This document shows positions 31,713 to 41,244 of a DNA stretch of 64,000 nucleotides, piece after piece. The DNA comes from Bacteroidales bacterium UBA2861 (GTDB lineage: Bacteria; Bacteroidota; Bacteroidia; Bacteroidales; UBA932): NCBI GenBank assembly GCA_002350615.1, contig DEFD01000025.1:124001-188000 (forward strand), given 5' to 3'. The position numbers and the translations under genes are program-made. Position 1 is the stretch's first letter, and every line of letters starts with the position of its first letter. The notes beneath the pieces were generated by a model, which was not told the DNA's origin, made no database searches, and was given only the letters and a program-made list of their open reading frames with translations.

Positions 31713-32891
31713 TTAATAAATATCGATATGAGGTCTCACCGCCACATCCTCCGCTTCTTTCGAATGGACGTATATATTAATGGTGTTGGATTCCGTATTG
31801 GGCACTCGTGCCACGATGCTCACGACACCCTTGCCCTGCTCCTTTGCCTGGTTGAGCAAGCCGGTCACATCCGCTTTGATGACGGTCGTAGCGGTACCGA
31901 GATTAACGGTGCAGCATGGATCCGCATCAAGCGTAGGCCTGTTCGTGGAAACGAGTGTGGATTCCTGCCATTCGGTGGTGGAGTTATAGAAGCTCAGTTT
32001 TATGTCGCCGCTAATCTCCGAAGATATTGTCAGGAAGAGGAATGCCTTATTGATATTTGTTGAAGCCAGGACAGATATATCGAACTTGAAATAGCCGTCG
32101 AAGCGCCAGTCTCCCGCCGAGGAATAGCGGATACGCAAAGTCGGTTCCGAGCCCTTCGGCGTGGTATTCTTGGCAGTCTGGGTGTAACTGTCGTCGGTAG
32201 GGAAAATCGTCGCTGCCAGAGGTCCTGGAAGCGGGTCGTCTGCTGGTGCCTGAGTCACCGTAAGGGTTTCTACCAGCGAGCCTGCGCTGACGCTCACCGT
32301 GGCCGTCCTTTCTAGACTGTCGGTATTTGCTCCGATGGCGGTTACGACTACGGAATTCCCTTCTATTTCGGCAGACAACCACCCCCTGGCGGCGGTTTCC
32401 ACCGTTGCTGCAAGAGGACTCTGGTTAGTGACGACATCCACACTCGCCGTGCTTCCCACAGCATTGCCGATGGATACCTCGGATGCAGAAAGGGAAAGGG
32501 TGGGAGTGTCTGTCATTTCCTGCACCACGCTGACATCCGCTTCCGCTGTAACCCCTTTCTCTCCGACAATTATATGGACATTACCCTCGCGGGCGACGAT
32601 GTCAGGATTGGCAGAAAGTGCAGTCACCGTAACTGAATTGCCTGAAATGGACACGCTCAGCCAGTTGCGGCAGGAATAATCCGCATAGGCGTCGATCTTG
32701 TCCTGATCGGTGGTCACGGTAACCGTGCCCTCGCTGCCGGCACCGGGTCCGAGTACGACTTCAGCGGAACTGAGTTCAAGCTCCGGAGCCACGTAGTCGG
32801 CATTTTCGCCGCGCAGGCTGTTATCTTCACAGGAAGAGAACAGCAATGACGCAATTGCCAGAAAAGCCAAATGTTTCTTTATCATATTCAT
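31713..32891 (-). CDS. Surface glycan-binding lipoprotein: BACON domains plus CBM96-type module
   Basis: A 392-residue lipoprotein (LLFSSC, Cys about 21) in the place usually taken by SusE/F-like surface glycan-binding proteins. Two BACON-like domains (about 35-125 and 130-215; NWLSVSISGNSVTVTA, GWLSAEIEGNSVVVTA) act as spacers. The C-terminal third (225-392) is a CBM96/DNRLRE-like domain with SAGDWRFDGYFKFDIS. CBM96 members studied so far bind alginate-type polyuronates, to my knowledge, which agrees with the uxuA context. An alternative start is ATG 32885. Confidence 0.85.
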   Translation of the reverse strand: MNMIKKHLAFLAIASLLFSSCEDNSLRGENADYVAPELELSSAEVVLGPGAGSEGTVTVTTDQDKIDAYADYSCRNWLSVSISGNSVTVTALSANPDIVAREGNVHIIVGEKGVTAEADVSVVQEMTDTPTLSLSASEVSIGNAVGSTASVDVVTNQSPLAATVETAARGWLSAEIEGNSVVVTAIGANTDSLERTATVSVSAGSLVETLTVTQAPADDPLPGPLAATIFPTDDSYTQTAKNTTPKGSEPTLRIRYSSAGDWRFDGYFKFDISVLASTNINKAFLFLTISSEISGDIKLSFYNSTTEWQESTLVSTNRPTLDADPCCTVNLGTATTVIKADVTGLLNQAKEQGKGVVSIVARVPNTESNTINIYVHSKEAEDVAVRPHIDIY

Positions 32892-32900
32892 TTGTTTTTG

Positions 32901-35318
32901 TTACCAGATTTTAAGTATCGGGGTGTCGTCTATGATGGCGAAATGTCCGTTGTCACAGTCGTCGCCCGGTTCTCTCAGTTCCCTTGCAAGCAAAAAGGTC
33001 ACCGCCTTCCCCGAGTATTTCCTGACCGCGTCTGTCACGTCCAGCCAGTGCCATCCCGCTGTCGAGGTCATAGCGGCCTCCCCTGCTATGAAAACGCCGT
33101 TTCCGGCATCCAGCACGCGAGGTTCGACCGCATCCAGGTGCGGAGCTCCATGCCACTTGAGGCCGGAAGGATCCATGGGATCGCCGTAGCCATAGACATG
33201 AAAACGGAAGGGGGCCTCAGTATTGGATGCTCCGTGGAAGCCGAGTACGATACGCCCTTTGTTCTTGGATACATCCACGCCCGAAAGGTCGAAACTCATA
33301 TAACAGACTGCGTTCTTTTCCGGGATTCGGGCGTTCATCTCCACCCTTGGAGATGCCGGAATGCCGGATTTCTGAACACTGACGCAGGCTTTCGCCCTGA
33401 GTTCTTTCACCGGGCCGCGCGGCGCGATCGTTACAAGGACCACGCTGGTGCGTCCAAGATTGAACTTCTGCCTGCGTCCGGCGGCCTTGACCAACGAGGC
33501 TTCGCCGTAACTTGCAGGGCCGACGGTTTCGAGCACAAGGATGTCGCCTTTGCCCACTCCGATGCCGGAAAGGTCGATGCTGATTTCCCGGTCGGAATCG
33601 CCCCTGTTCACCAGCCAGAGGTAGCGGTTGCCCGTCTTGTCATCGCGCGATGCAATAAAATATATATCCTTGTCATTTACGGCAGGACTGATCTTCAGCA
33701 GCGGGCGCTCATCCTTGAATCCCTTTGCAAACAGACGCACTACCTCTGCGGTACGATGGGCTCCGCCTACGTCGTAACAGGTCTCTGCCTTGCTCAGGGT
33801 ATTCGGGCCGAAGGCCTTGATCTCCCTCAGTTTGGATGCCTTGCCGTCATTGATGCTCAGGCGGATTGCAAGCGCTTCCACGGCAGGCTCGATGGTGTAG
33901 AAGACCTGCGCATACTTGTTGTTGTCTTCTTTGCTGACGAGTTTCCAGCCATCGGCCGTGAGCACTTCGGTGCTGAATTTGCGGATGCGGTCCGGCGCGG
34001 TGAACTCTCCCCCTTCGCTGCCGCTGTAGATAGCAAGTCCTCCCAGGCTGCGGGGCTCGGAAAATCTGACTTCCACCCACTTGGCACAACTGTCAGGGCT
34101 GGTCCAGGCGCTGGACTTGTCGCCGTCGGTTACAGCATCGGTTCCGCTGCCGGAACTTGCCTCGACCGTCGCCCCGAGCGCAAGGTTTTCGAATGCATCT
34201 TCCGCAAAGCGCTTCCCCTTCCACATGTGGTGATGGCCGGATTTGATTCCGCGCTTGTAGATGTCGCTTATCGTATTGCCGAATTTGAAGGCCCAAATGC
34301 CGTAGCAGCCTTCCCTGGTATTGACGGCATAGATGCCTCCCCATTCGGAGAACAGCGAAGGGCTGTCCATCGTCTCTTCCTTGTCAATTAGGGATGCATT
34401 CATCCAGCGCCCCGCCTCCGTATATACTATGGGAAGGGTCTTGTGCTCCGGATGATTCTTGCGGATGATTTCGTTTATTGCAGTAAGCCTGCCTTTGTAT
34501 TTATCCGCGGTATGGTTGTAACAGTGGCCGGACAGGATGTCGATATATCCCCCGTCCGTCTGCTCCGCCGCCGCCCGCGCCCACCACTTCTTGTTATTTC
34601 CGGCAAGCACCGGACCCACGAAACGGCATTTGTAGGATGTGCCGTAAATGGCATTTACATCAAGCAGAGCGCAGGTAGCGGCATCCGATGCGATTTTGGA
34701 CAGGACAACCCAGGCATCAAGCGACATAGGCCCGGCGTTCCTGTGATCGGGTTCGTTGCAAAGTGCAAACATCTGCACGCCTCCGTATCTTGCGCACCAG
34801 AATGCCTGGGAATAGAACGCGCGCCAGAGTTCCCAGCGATGCCGCCAACTGCAGTCGGACCATTTTTTGTCGATACTGCTCTGTATCACCACGTCGATGC
34901 CGAGCCGCTTCATTTCGTCCAGAGCGTAAGTCAGGACCATGGAATTGGTGGACTGTTTGAAATTGCCTGCGACAGAATCCATCTTGGCCAGAGGCATGTT
35001 GTCGAGCGGTGCGGAACGGAAAGCCGCCTTTGCGGCCGCGAATTGAAGGCTGTCGGAGGGCATGTTCTCCGAAGGGAACCAGGACTGCTTTACATAGCCG
35101 CGCATATCCGCCCAAATCCTGGCCGCATTCACATCTGAATACTCCCACCAGGCAAGGGTATTGCCTCCCGGGACGAGATAGCCCTGGTTGTAGCCGACAT
35201 ACTTCATGCATTTTCCGGCAGTTTCATCGCTGACGGAGAACCTGCCCTGCGCGTTGCCTTGCAGGCAGCACAGCCAGAGCAGCAGAAGCAGCAGCGGATA
35301 TGTGGACAAGCGTCTCAT
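32901..35318 (-). CDS. Clan GH-A-like glycoside hydrolase with F5/8 C and CBM96-type domains
   Basis: An 805-residue secreted enzyme. The start ATG 35318 overlaps the SusD stop (TGATG); 35324 is possible. After the signal peptide comes a TIM-barrel catalytic domain with FALCNEPDHR (acid/base Glu about 188) and IVYTEAGRW (nucleophile Glu about 300), the retaining GH-A pattern. A discoidin/F5-8 type C domain follows at about 375-505 (DAVTDGDKSSAWTS), and a CBM96-like C-terminal domain at 640-805. I cannot place it in a CAZy family; GH39- or GH5-like at best. Probably the main endo- or exo-acting backbone enzyme of the PUL. Confidence 0.8.
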   Translation of the reverse strand: MRRLSTYPLLLLLLWLCCLQGNAQGRFSVSDETAGKCMKYVGYNQGYLVPGGNTLAWWEYSDVNAARIWADMRGYVKQSWFPSENMPSDSLQFAAAKAAFRSAPLDNMPLAKMDSVAGNFKQSTNSMVLTYALDEMKRLGIDVVIQSSIDKKWSDCSWRHRWELWRAFYSQAFWCARYGGVQMFALCNEPDHRNAGPMSLDAWVVLSKIASDAATCALLDVNAIYGTSYKCRFVGPVLAGNNKKWWARAAAEQTDGGYIDILSGHCYNHTADKYKGRLTAINEIIRKNHPEHKTLPIVYTEAGRWMNASLIDKEETMDSPSLFSEWGGIYAVNTREGCYGIWAFKFGNTISDIYKRGIKSGHHHMWKGKRFAEDAFENLALGATVEASSGSGTDAVTDGDKSSAWTSPDSCAKWVEVRFSEPRSLGGLAIYSGSEGGEFTAPDRIRKFSTEVLTADGWKLVSKEDNNKYAQVFYTIEPAVEALAIRLSINDGKASKLREIKAFGPNTLSKAETCYDVGGAHRTAEVVRLFAKGFKDERPLLKISPAVNDKDIYFIASRDDKTGNRYLWLVNRGDSDREISIDLSGIGVGKGDILVLETVGPASYGEASLVKAAGRRQKFNLGRTSVVLVTIAPRGPVKELRAKACVSVQKSGIPASPRVEMNARIPEKNAVCYMSFDLSGVDVSKNKGRIVLGFHGASNTEAPFRFHVYGYGDPMDPSGLKWHGAPHLDAVEPRVLDAGNGVFIAGEAAMTSTAGWHWLDVTDAVRKYSGKAVTFLLARELREPGDDCDNGHFAIIDDTPILKIW

Positions 35319-36931
35319 CACCATCCTGCATTCTGCCCGAAACCGGGCATAAGATCCAACTGTGTTTGAGGGATGGGCCATCTCCAGTCCCTGCTGTCAG
35401 AGAAGTTGGCCCTTGCTTCCGCATAGTCGGACGGCAGTTTGGGATCGTCTGCCACAGTATCTCCTGCGTGGGCGCGGACCCTCTCGCCAAGAAGTCCGAG
35501 GCGCTTGAGCTGATTCCAGCGAACGCCTTCGAAATGGCATTCCCGGGCCGTTTCATCGAGTATGATATCTAGGGTCAGAGGCCCGTTGAAGCGATTGTTT
35601 CCCGCCCTCTGCCAGGTCTTGTTATAGTATTCCAGCGCCTTTGCGCTATTGCCGCCTTCTTTATGGAAGTAGGCCTCGCAGCCGATAAGGGCCGTTTCCG
35701 CAAGGCGGTAAACCATCACATCTTTGAAAGACGAACGTAGGGCCGGATTGTCCTGATGCGTCCACTTGTCCATATGCTTCACAGAGCAGGGATGGGCGTT
35801 CGAGATGTACTGGGTGGCAGTGGGGACGAACAACTGGCCGTATTTGGCGCTTTGCGGGTCATTGTAGTACCATTCGTGCTGAAACAGTTCCGTGTAACGG
35901 CGGTCCTTGCTCTTGTCGTACAGGCTCAGCAGGTATGAGTTGGGATAGACACGGCCCCAGCCGTATCCTCCGTATTCATTGGATTCGATGAATCCGGAAA
36001 TCCCCTTGTAGCCCGCAGTGACTATAAGCGACAGACGGTGCCCGGATGTTACGCCGCCGCTCACGCTGTTGCCTCCTCCGGGTTTGTCCGAGAACTGGAA
36101 AGCGTAAAGCACTTCGGGGTCGGTGTATTCCGCGTTGTTGAACACCGCGGCGGCGCTTGCTGCCATACGGTGCGTGCCGTTGGCGAAAATAGTATCTACC
36201 TGCGCCGCAGCCTCGGACCAGTCTTCTTCCCACATTGCCACCTGGGCCCTGATATGCCTGGCCACGCCCTGGGTGAGACGGCCGTATTCTACCATCGTGC
36301 CGTTGCTGGGAAGTTTCCAGTCAAGATATTTGATGGCTTCGGACAGGTCGCTCTTGATCTGGGTAAATATCTCATCGCGGCCAGCAGCCCTGAAAGTGCG
36401 GCCGAAAGCATTGTCGATGCTGGTCGGCTCCACATTGAGGTAGAGCCTTTCATATCGCTGGAAAAGCATGAAATAGGCCCTTGCCCTGAAGCAGCAGGCT
36501 TCTCCGTAGATTTGCGCCACCTTTTCATTGTCCAGTCCCTGTCCCCTTGCACCGGCTATTATCTCATTCGCCTTGCCTATTATGGAGTAGTAGAGTTTCC
36601 AGTAACTGTTGAAGAGATTGGTGGAAGTCTTGAAATTGTTCAGGCGCGCGAATGTCGCGGCGGTACCGGAACGGAAGAGCATGAGGTCCGTGCAGTAGTC
36701 CAGCATGATCACCGAATACATCTCCGCACCTTCGTTATCCACGGAGGAGGTGACGATTTCACGGTCCTTGTCGTATAGTCCCACTATCGCCTTCTGGAGG
36801 CCTTCCGGCGAAGTGTACAGGAAGTCCGCCGTGGGAGCGGTACGTGATTCCGTATCGAGCAGCTCACCCGAGCAGGCGGAAAGAAGCGCCGCCCCAATTG
36901 CCATTACTGATAATTTGAGAATTGTCTTCAT
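35318..36931 (-). CDS. SusD/RagB-family glycan-binding lipoprotein
   Basis: A 537-residue SusD-like outer-membrane lipoprotein (GAALLSAC, Cys about 20). Family features: TAPTADFLYTSPEGLQKAIVGLYD after the anchor, a TPR-type helical region with CCFRARAYFMLFQRYE (about 148-163), and the C-terminal ECHFEGVRWNQLKRLGLLGE block. It forms the lid over the SusC transporter and captures oligosaccharides. It is 12 bases downstream of susC, with overlapping stop/start to the GH-A gene. Confidence 0.96.
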   Translation of the reverse strand: MKTILKLSVMAIGAALLSACSGELLDTESRTAPTADFLYTSPEGLQKAIVGLYDKDREIVTSSVDNEGAEMYSVIMLDYCTDLMLFRSGTAATFARLNNFKTSTNLFNSYWKLYYSIIGKANEIIAGARGQGLDNEKVAQIYGEACCFRARAYFMLFQRYERLYLNVEPTSIDNAFGRTFRAAGRDEIFTQIKSDLSEAIKYLDWKLPSNGTMVEYGRLTQGVARHIRAQVAMWEEDWSEAAAQVDTIFANGTHRMAASAAAVFNNAEYTDPEVLYAFQFSDKPGGGNSVSGGVTSGHRLSLIVTAGYKGISGFIESNEYGGYGWGRVYPNSYLLSLYDKSKDRRYTELFQHEWYYNDPQSAKYGQLFVPTATQYISNAHPCSVKHMDKWTHQDNPALRSSFKDVMVYRLAETALIGCEAYFHKEGGNSAKALEYYNKTWQRAGNNRFNGPLTLDIILDETARECHFEGVRWNQLKRLGLLGERVRAHAGDTVADDPKLPSDYAEARANFSDSRDWRWPIPQTQLDLMPGFGQNAGW

Positions 36932-36943
36932 ACTTCTGCCTGT

Positions 36944-39900
36944 TTAGAATGTGATGGTGAATGTTGCATTGTACTGCCGGGGCTCGGGATAAGTTCCCGG
37001 TGAAGTCTCAGGACTGTAGGAAAGGAACTTGGTGAAAGTGAGAAGGTTGGTGGCGCTGAGAGTGATCTTCGCCGATTTCACCTTCACCTTGTCGAGGACC
37101 CTGCGCCCGAAGTTGTATCCAACCGAGAGCGTCCTCAGGCGCAGGTAGGATGCATCCTGGAGAGCCAGGGAAGATTGGTAGGCCACGCTCTGATCGTACA
37201 TCGGGCGGGGGAACTGGTTGGTAGGGCGGGTCGGAGTCCAGTACTTGACCTTGATACCGTTGTTCTTACCCTGCAGGGAACCGCCGCTGTTGGCGTCATA
37301 CAGATATGCATTGCTCTTCATGGCTCCATACACGGCATACCAGTCCATATAGAAATCGAAGTTCCAGAAACGGAGTCCGGTGTTGAAGGAACAGACGAAC
37401 TTGGGATCGCGCGGAATAATATAGCGGTCCTTTTCGTCTATCTTGCCGTCATTGTTCCTGTCTTTCACCTTCACCTTGCCCGGGGCGACCACATCCGTAC
37501 GATCGACAGGGTCCTTAAGCACCCATTTGCCGGTGGTGCTGTAGATGTCCAGATTGAAATCGCTGTACTGATAGATGCCCTCCGTCTTATAGTCGTAATA
37601 GACATTGATCGGGTGGCCTATGAACCATTTGTTCGCCACGTCATCCACCGGTTTGCCATTCTCGTCCAGCGTGCCGGAAAGGCGGAGTATCTTGTTGTTG
37701 AAGTCCGAGAACACGATTCCGGCTGTCCATTCCAGATGCTTTTTGCGGATGATCGAGCCGTCGATGTTGATATCCCAGCCGTAGGTGCGTGTCTTGGCTA
37801 TATTGTCCGTCATCGAGGTGTAGCCGAGAGCGCTGTTGATCTTGCGGGAGAAGAGCAGATGGTTGGTCTTGGTATTGTAGAACTCTATTGTTCCGTTGAG
37901 CCTGTTTTTGAAGAATCCGAAATCCAGGCCGAAGTTCGCGGAAGAGGTTGACTCCCACTGAAGATAAGGATTGGCAAGGGATTCCTGAGGCAGATAGCCA
38001 TGATAATAGACGTTTCCAAACTCGTATTCGCGGTCTCCGGTGGTGCCCAGGGTCTCATAGTTGCCGATTCCGTTCATATTACCCACCAGGCCGTAGGAAG
38101 CACGCAGTTTGAGATTCGATATCTGCCTTATTCCGGCAGCCCACGGTTCCTTGTTGATTCGCCAGGCAGCCGAAACCGAAGGGAAGTTGCCCCACTTGCT
38201 TTCAGGGCCGAAGCGGCTTGAACCATCGCGCCGGCAGGCGATATTCGCAAGATACTTTTCCTTATAGGAGAACTGGGCTCTCACAAGATAGGAAAGCACG
38301 TAGTATTCCGAGAATGAATGGGTCATACTCGTATTCTCACCGTCCTGGATCATATCCCACCAGTACTTGTCCACAGGCACGTTGTCCGCACCGAATCCGA
38401 CGCTGGAGCTTGGCTGATGCTCATAACTGTGCACTGCGGTGAGATTCAAGCTGAAATCCTTGTTTTTGAAAGGAACCTGGTAGGACAGCACGTGTTCGAG
38501 GGTGTATCGGAAGAGCTTGGATCCGGTAATGCTTCCCGCGGCACCGCCTCCTGTATATTCCTTCTTGCGGTAACTGCTTTGCTCCTGATAACGGTTGTAG
38601 TAGCCGAACATCAACTTGTAGGAGAGGCCTTTCAGCGGATGGATGTCGATGGTGCCGTTGAGACGGGCGATGTCGGTAGCCGTGCGGCTCTTGTAATATT
38701 TCGCGTCGTAGAGCGGGTTCTTCTGCTTCTCCGAATTCACATACTGGTTAAGGTTTCCGTCCTCGTCGTAAGGCATGCCCAGAGGCGACATCACAATGTA
38801 ACTGTTGAAGGAAGACGGGGCGGAAAGGTTGTCCGACTTGATGAAGGAAGTGCTGAAACTCAGCGAGAGCCATTTGCGGGCGTCGTAGTCCATATTGAGA
38901 CGGACGTTCCCGCGTGTAAAATGGGAGCCGATGTTCACCATTCCCTTGTGATCCAGCCAGCCGGCCGATGCCGCAACCTTCATCTTCTCAGTGCCTCCGC
39001 GTACGCTGAGGTCGTATTTCTGGATGAGGGCCGGAGAGAACATCAGGTCTTCCCAGTCCGTGGATCTGCCTGCTTGATAGGCGGCATACATCATTTCGTC
39101 CGCCAGAACCTGCTCAGGTGTGAGTTGCCTGATCATCTCAGGATTGTCGAATCCCATCTGGTTCGCCATCGCCTGCTTGCGCAGTTCATAATACTCCGAG
39201 GCACTGTAAAACTCGAAATTCCTCCATAGATGCTGGGAACTGAGGGAGGAGGAGAAGGTAATGTTCGCCTTGTCCTTGTTGCCGCGCTTGGTGGTTATGA
39301 TGATGACGCCGTTTGCGGCACGGGCTCCGTAAATCGCCTGCGATGCCGCGTCCTTGAGAATTTCGAGGTTCTCCACGTCGTCCGGAGCTATGGCATTGAA
39401 TTCCGCCGCGGTGGCAACCACGCCGTCAACCACATAAAGAGGGTCGTTGGAGCCGTCCGACAGCGAACGTTTGCCTCGGATAAGTATGGAGGACGACGAT
39501 CCGGGGGCACCCGAGCCGATGGTAACCTGCACGCCGGAAGCCCTTCCACGCATCATTTCGGTAACGTTCGTAGCCGGACTGGCGGCAAGCTCTTCCGCCT
39601 TGATGGATGTCACCGAGCCGGAGACGTCGCTGCGGCGCTGCACTCCGTAGCCGACCACCACCACTTCTTCCAGGAGATTCTCGTCCTGGGACATCACCAC
39701 GTCAAGTTGGGTCCTGCCTCCAACCGCCATTTCTTCATCTTTGTATCCTATGCTGGAGAATACCAGGACCGTATTTGCATCCGGGACGCTTATCTCGTAA
39801 TTTCCGTTGATATCGGTGGAAGTCCCGCCTTTAAGGGTGCCTTTTATGAGCACTCCGGCGCCAATCACCGGCACTGGCCCCTGCTCCGTCATCTCCGTCA

Positions 39901-39994
39901 CCTTACCCCGGACCGTATGGCTTTGGGAGAAGGAGGGTAATGTTGTCAGGAGAGCGGCTGCAACTGCTATTATTCTCAATATGGAATGATTCAT
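36944..39994 (-). CDS. SusC/RagA-family TonB-dependent outer-membrane transporter
   Basis: A 1016-residue transporter. The start MNHSILRIIAV begins a signal peptide, so ATG 39994 is preferred over 40015. Order: carboxypeptidase-regulatory-like domain (about 25-105, GKVTEM...ISVPDANTVLVFSS), TonB box/plug with EEVVVVGYGVQ, the plug motif NDPLYVVDGVV and ANGVIIITTKRG, then the 22-strand barrel ending in ATFTITF. It imports PUL oligosaccharides with SusD. It follows the DUF2264 gene after four bases, so susCD sit in the middle of the operon and not at its head. Confidence 0.97.
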   Translation of the reverse strand: MNHSILRIIAVAAALLTTLPSFSQSHTVRGKVTEMTEQGPVPVIGAGVLIKGTLKGGTSTDINGNYEISVPDANTVLVFSSIGYKDEEMAVGGRTQLDVVMSQDENLLEEVVVVGYGVQRRSDVSGSVTSIKAEELAASPATNVTEMMRGRASGVQVTIGSGAPGSSSSILIRGKRSLSDGSNDPLYVVDGVVATAAEFNAIAPDDVENLEILKDAASQAIYGARAANGVIIITTKRGNKDKANITFSSSLSSQHLWRNFEFYSASEYYELRKQAMANQMGFDNPEMIRQLTPEQVLADEMMYAAYQAGRSTDWEDLMFSPALIQKYDLSVRGGTEKMKVAASAGWLDHKGMVNIGSHFTRGNVRLNMDYDARKWLSLSFSTSFIKSDNLSAPSSFNSYIVMSPLGMPYDEDGNLNQYVNSEKQKNPLYDAKYYKSRTATDIARLNGTIDIHPLKGLSYKLMFGYYNRYQEQSSYRKKEYTGGGAAGSITGSKLFRYTLEHVLSYQVPFKNKDFSLNLTAVHSYEHQPSSSVGFGADNVPVDKYWWDMIQDGENTSMTHSFSEYYVLSYLVRAQFSYKEKYLANIACRRDGSSRFGPESKWGNFPSVSAAWRINKEPWAAGIRQISNLKLRASYGLVGNMNGIGNYETLGTTGDREYEFGNVYYHGYLPQESLANPYLQWESTSSANFGLDFGFFKNRLNGTIEFYNTKTNHLLFSRKINSALGYTSMTDNIAKTRTYGWDINIDGSIIRKKHLEWTAGIVFSDFNNKILRLSGTLDENGKPVDDVANKWFIGHPINVYYDYKTEGIYQYSDFNLDIYSTTGKWVLKDPVDRTDVVAPGKVKVKDRNNDGKIDEKDRYIIPRDPKFVCSFNTGLRFWNFDFYMDWYAVYGAMKSNAYLYDANSGGSLQGKNNGIKVKYWTPTRPTNQFPRPMYDQSVAYQSSLALQDASYLRLRTLSVGYNFGRRVLDKVKVKSAKITLSATNLLTFTKFLSYSPETSPGTYPEPRQYNATFTITF

Positions 39995-39998
39995 ATTC

Positions 39999-41231
39999 CT
40001 ATAGTTTAATTGCATGATCTGCTTTCAGATTGATTCCTTCCCAGCCTTTCTTTGAAGTCCAGGAAGCGGAGGGTCTGCTCCAGAAGGGATCATCCTCCGG
40101 CAGTCCGAGGGCCACGAAGCCCGCGCATACCAGATAAAGACTTCCCGTGGAGATGTATCTTTCGCCGATGTCGGTCTGATGTCCGCAGAATCCCGGACGA
40201 AGCCAGCCGCTGTCGTCGAAAGTGCCGGGGGCGGCCATCTGCCTCCGGATCACGGCGGTGATGCCGCTGCGCACCTGCGCGGGGTCTATATCTTCCGGCA
40301 GCAGATGCCTCAGACAGACATCTTCCAGCGCTTGGAAAGCGCCGAAACGATAACAGAGGGAACGTCCCACGACAGGATATGTGCCCTCGGGAGAGATGAG
40401 TCTCTCCTGAATTGCGGCATAGCGGGCATAACGCTGCGCCTCAATCTTAAGGAAAGGCTTGCCGTCCAATTCTGCAGGAATCCCGTGACGGTCCATTACC
40501 TCCAGGACCTGCATGAGCATGGGATGGATTACGAAACTGTTGTAATAGTCGAAATGAAAGGCCGGGCCGTCGCCGTACCAGCCATCCCCCTTATACCATT
40601 CCTTGAACCGCTGCAGGGCATAGTCCACGGGAGCTTTGTCCCATTCGCCCGTGAATTCGAGCAGGGCGGCTTCCACCATGGCGGAAAACAGCAGCCAGTT
40701 GCTTTCGCTCGGTCTTATGATCCGGGACGATTTGAGTTCGTCCACGAGGCGACGCCTTGTGATGTCGTCCAGATTGCCCCAAAGCTGCTTGGGGGCACGG
40801 AGAAGGCCATGGGCCAGGAAAGCGGCATCCACGAGAGGCTGGCGGCCCTTGTTGAAGTTGAGGTAATCCGGAGAATCCGGATCAACAGCATTGGCTATCG
40901 CCTTTACAGAAAGGCTGATGAATTCCTCGCGCAGTTTTCCTTCAGGGCTGTCGTCCGGGCCGAGTTCAAGCCACGGAGCTATTCCGACCATCACCCTTCC
41001 AAGCCCTTCGAGATGCGTCACCGCGTGCCTCGAAGCCATATCCTTTGCGTTGGATTCGACGGGCATATTCTGCTTCAGTGTACCCGCCGCAAGGTTTTCC
41101 AGAAGGGGCCTGGCGATGCGGTCGAGCTCATCCACCCAGATTTCCCTGTCACTTCGCTGCGAGCAGCCGCAGGCAGCAAGCACCGCAGCCGCGGCTATCG
41201 CCATGGTATTTGATAGGAAGCTTTTTCGCAT
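39999..41231 (-). CDS. DUF2264-family lipoprotein (putative glycan-active enzyme)
   Basis: A 410-residue lipoprotein (AVLAAC, Cys about 21) from ATG 41231; the upstream ATG 41261 would overlap the previous gene. Hallmarks of DUF2264 are GDGWYGDGPAFHFDYYNSFV (near 205-225) and SNWLLFSAMVEAAL, on an alpha/alpha-barrel fold. From memory, some members have been classed as GH154 beta-glucuronidases. If that holds here, it would release glucuronate for UxuA, but this is inference. Located directly before susC. Confidence 0.82.
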   Translation of the reverse strand: MRKSFLSNTMAIAAAAVLAACGCSQRSDREIWVDELDRIARPLLENLAAGTLKQNMPVESNAKDMASRHAVTHLEGLGRVMVGIAPWLELGPDDSPEGKLREEFISLSVKAIANAVDPDSPDYLNFNKGRQPLVDAAFLAHGLLRAPKQLWGNLDDITRRRLVDELKSSRIIRPSESNWLLFSAMVEAALLEFTGEWDKAPVDYALQRFKEWYKGDGWYGDGPAFHFDYYNSFVIHPMLMQVLEVMDRHGIPAELDGKPFLKIEAQRYARYAAIQERLISPEGTYPVVGRSLCYRFGAFQALEDVCLRHLLPEDIDPAQVRSGITAVIRRQMAAPGTFDDSGWLRPGFCGHQTDIGERYISTGSLYLVCAGFVALGLPEDDPFWSRPSASWTSKKGWEGINLKADHAIKL

Positions 41232-41244
41232 ATTGTGATCGCTG

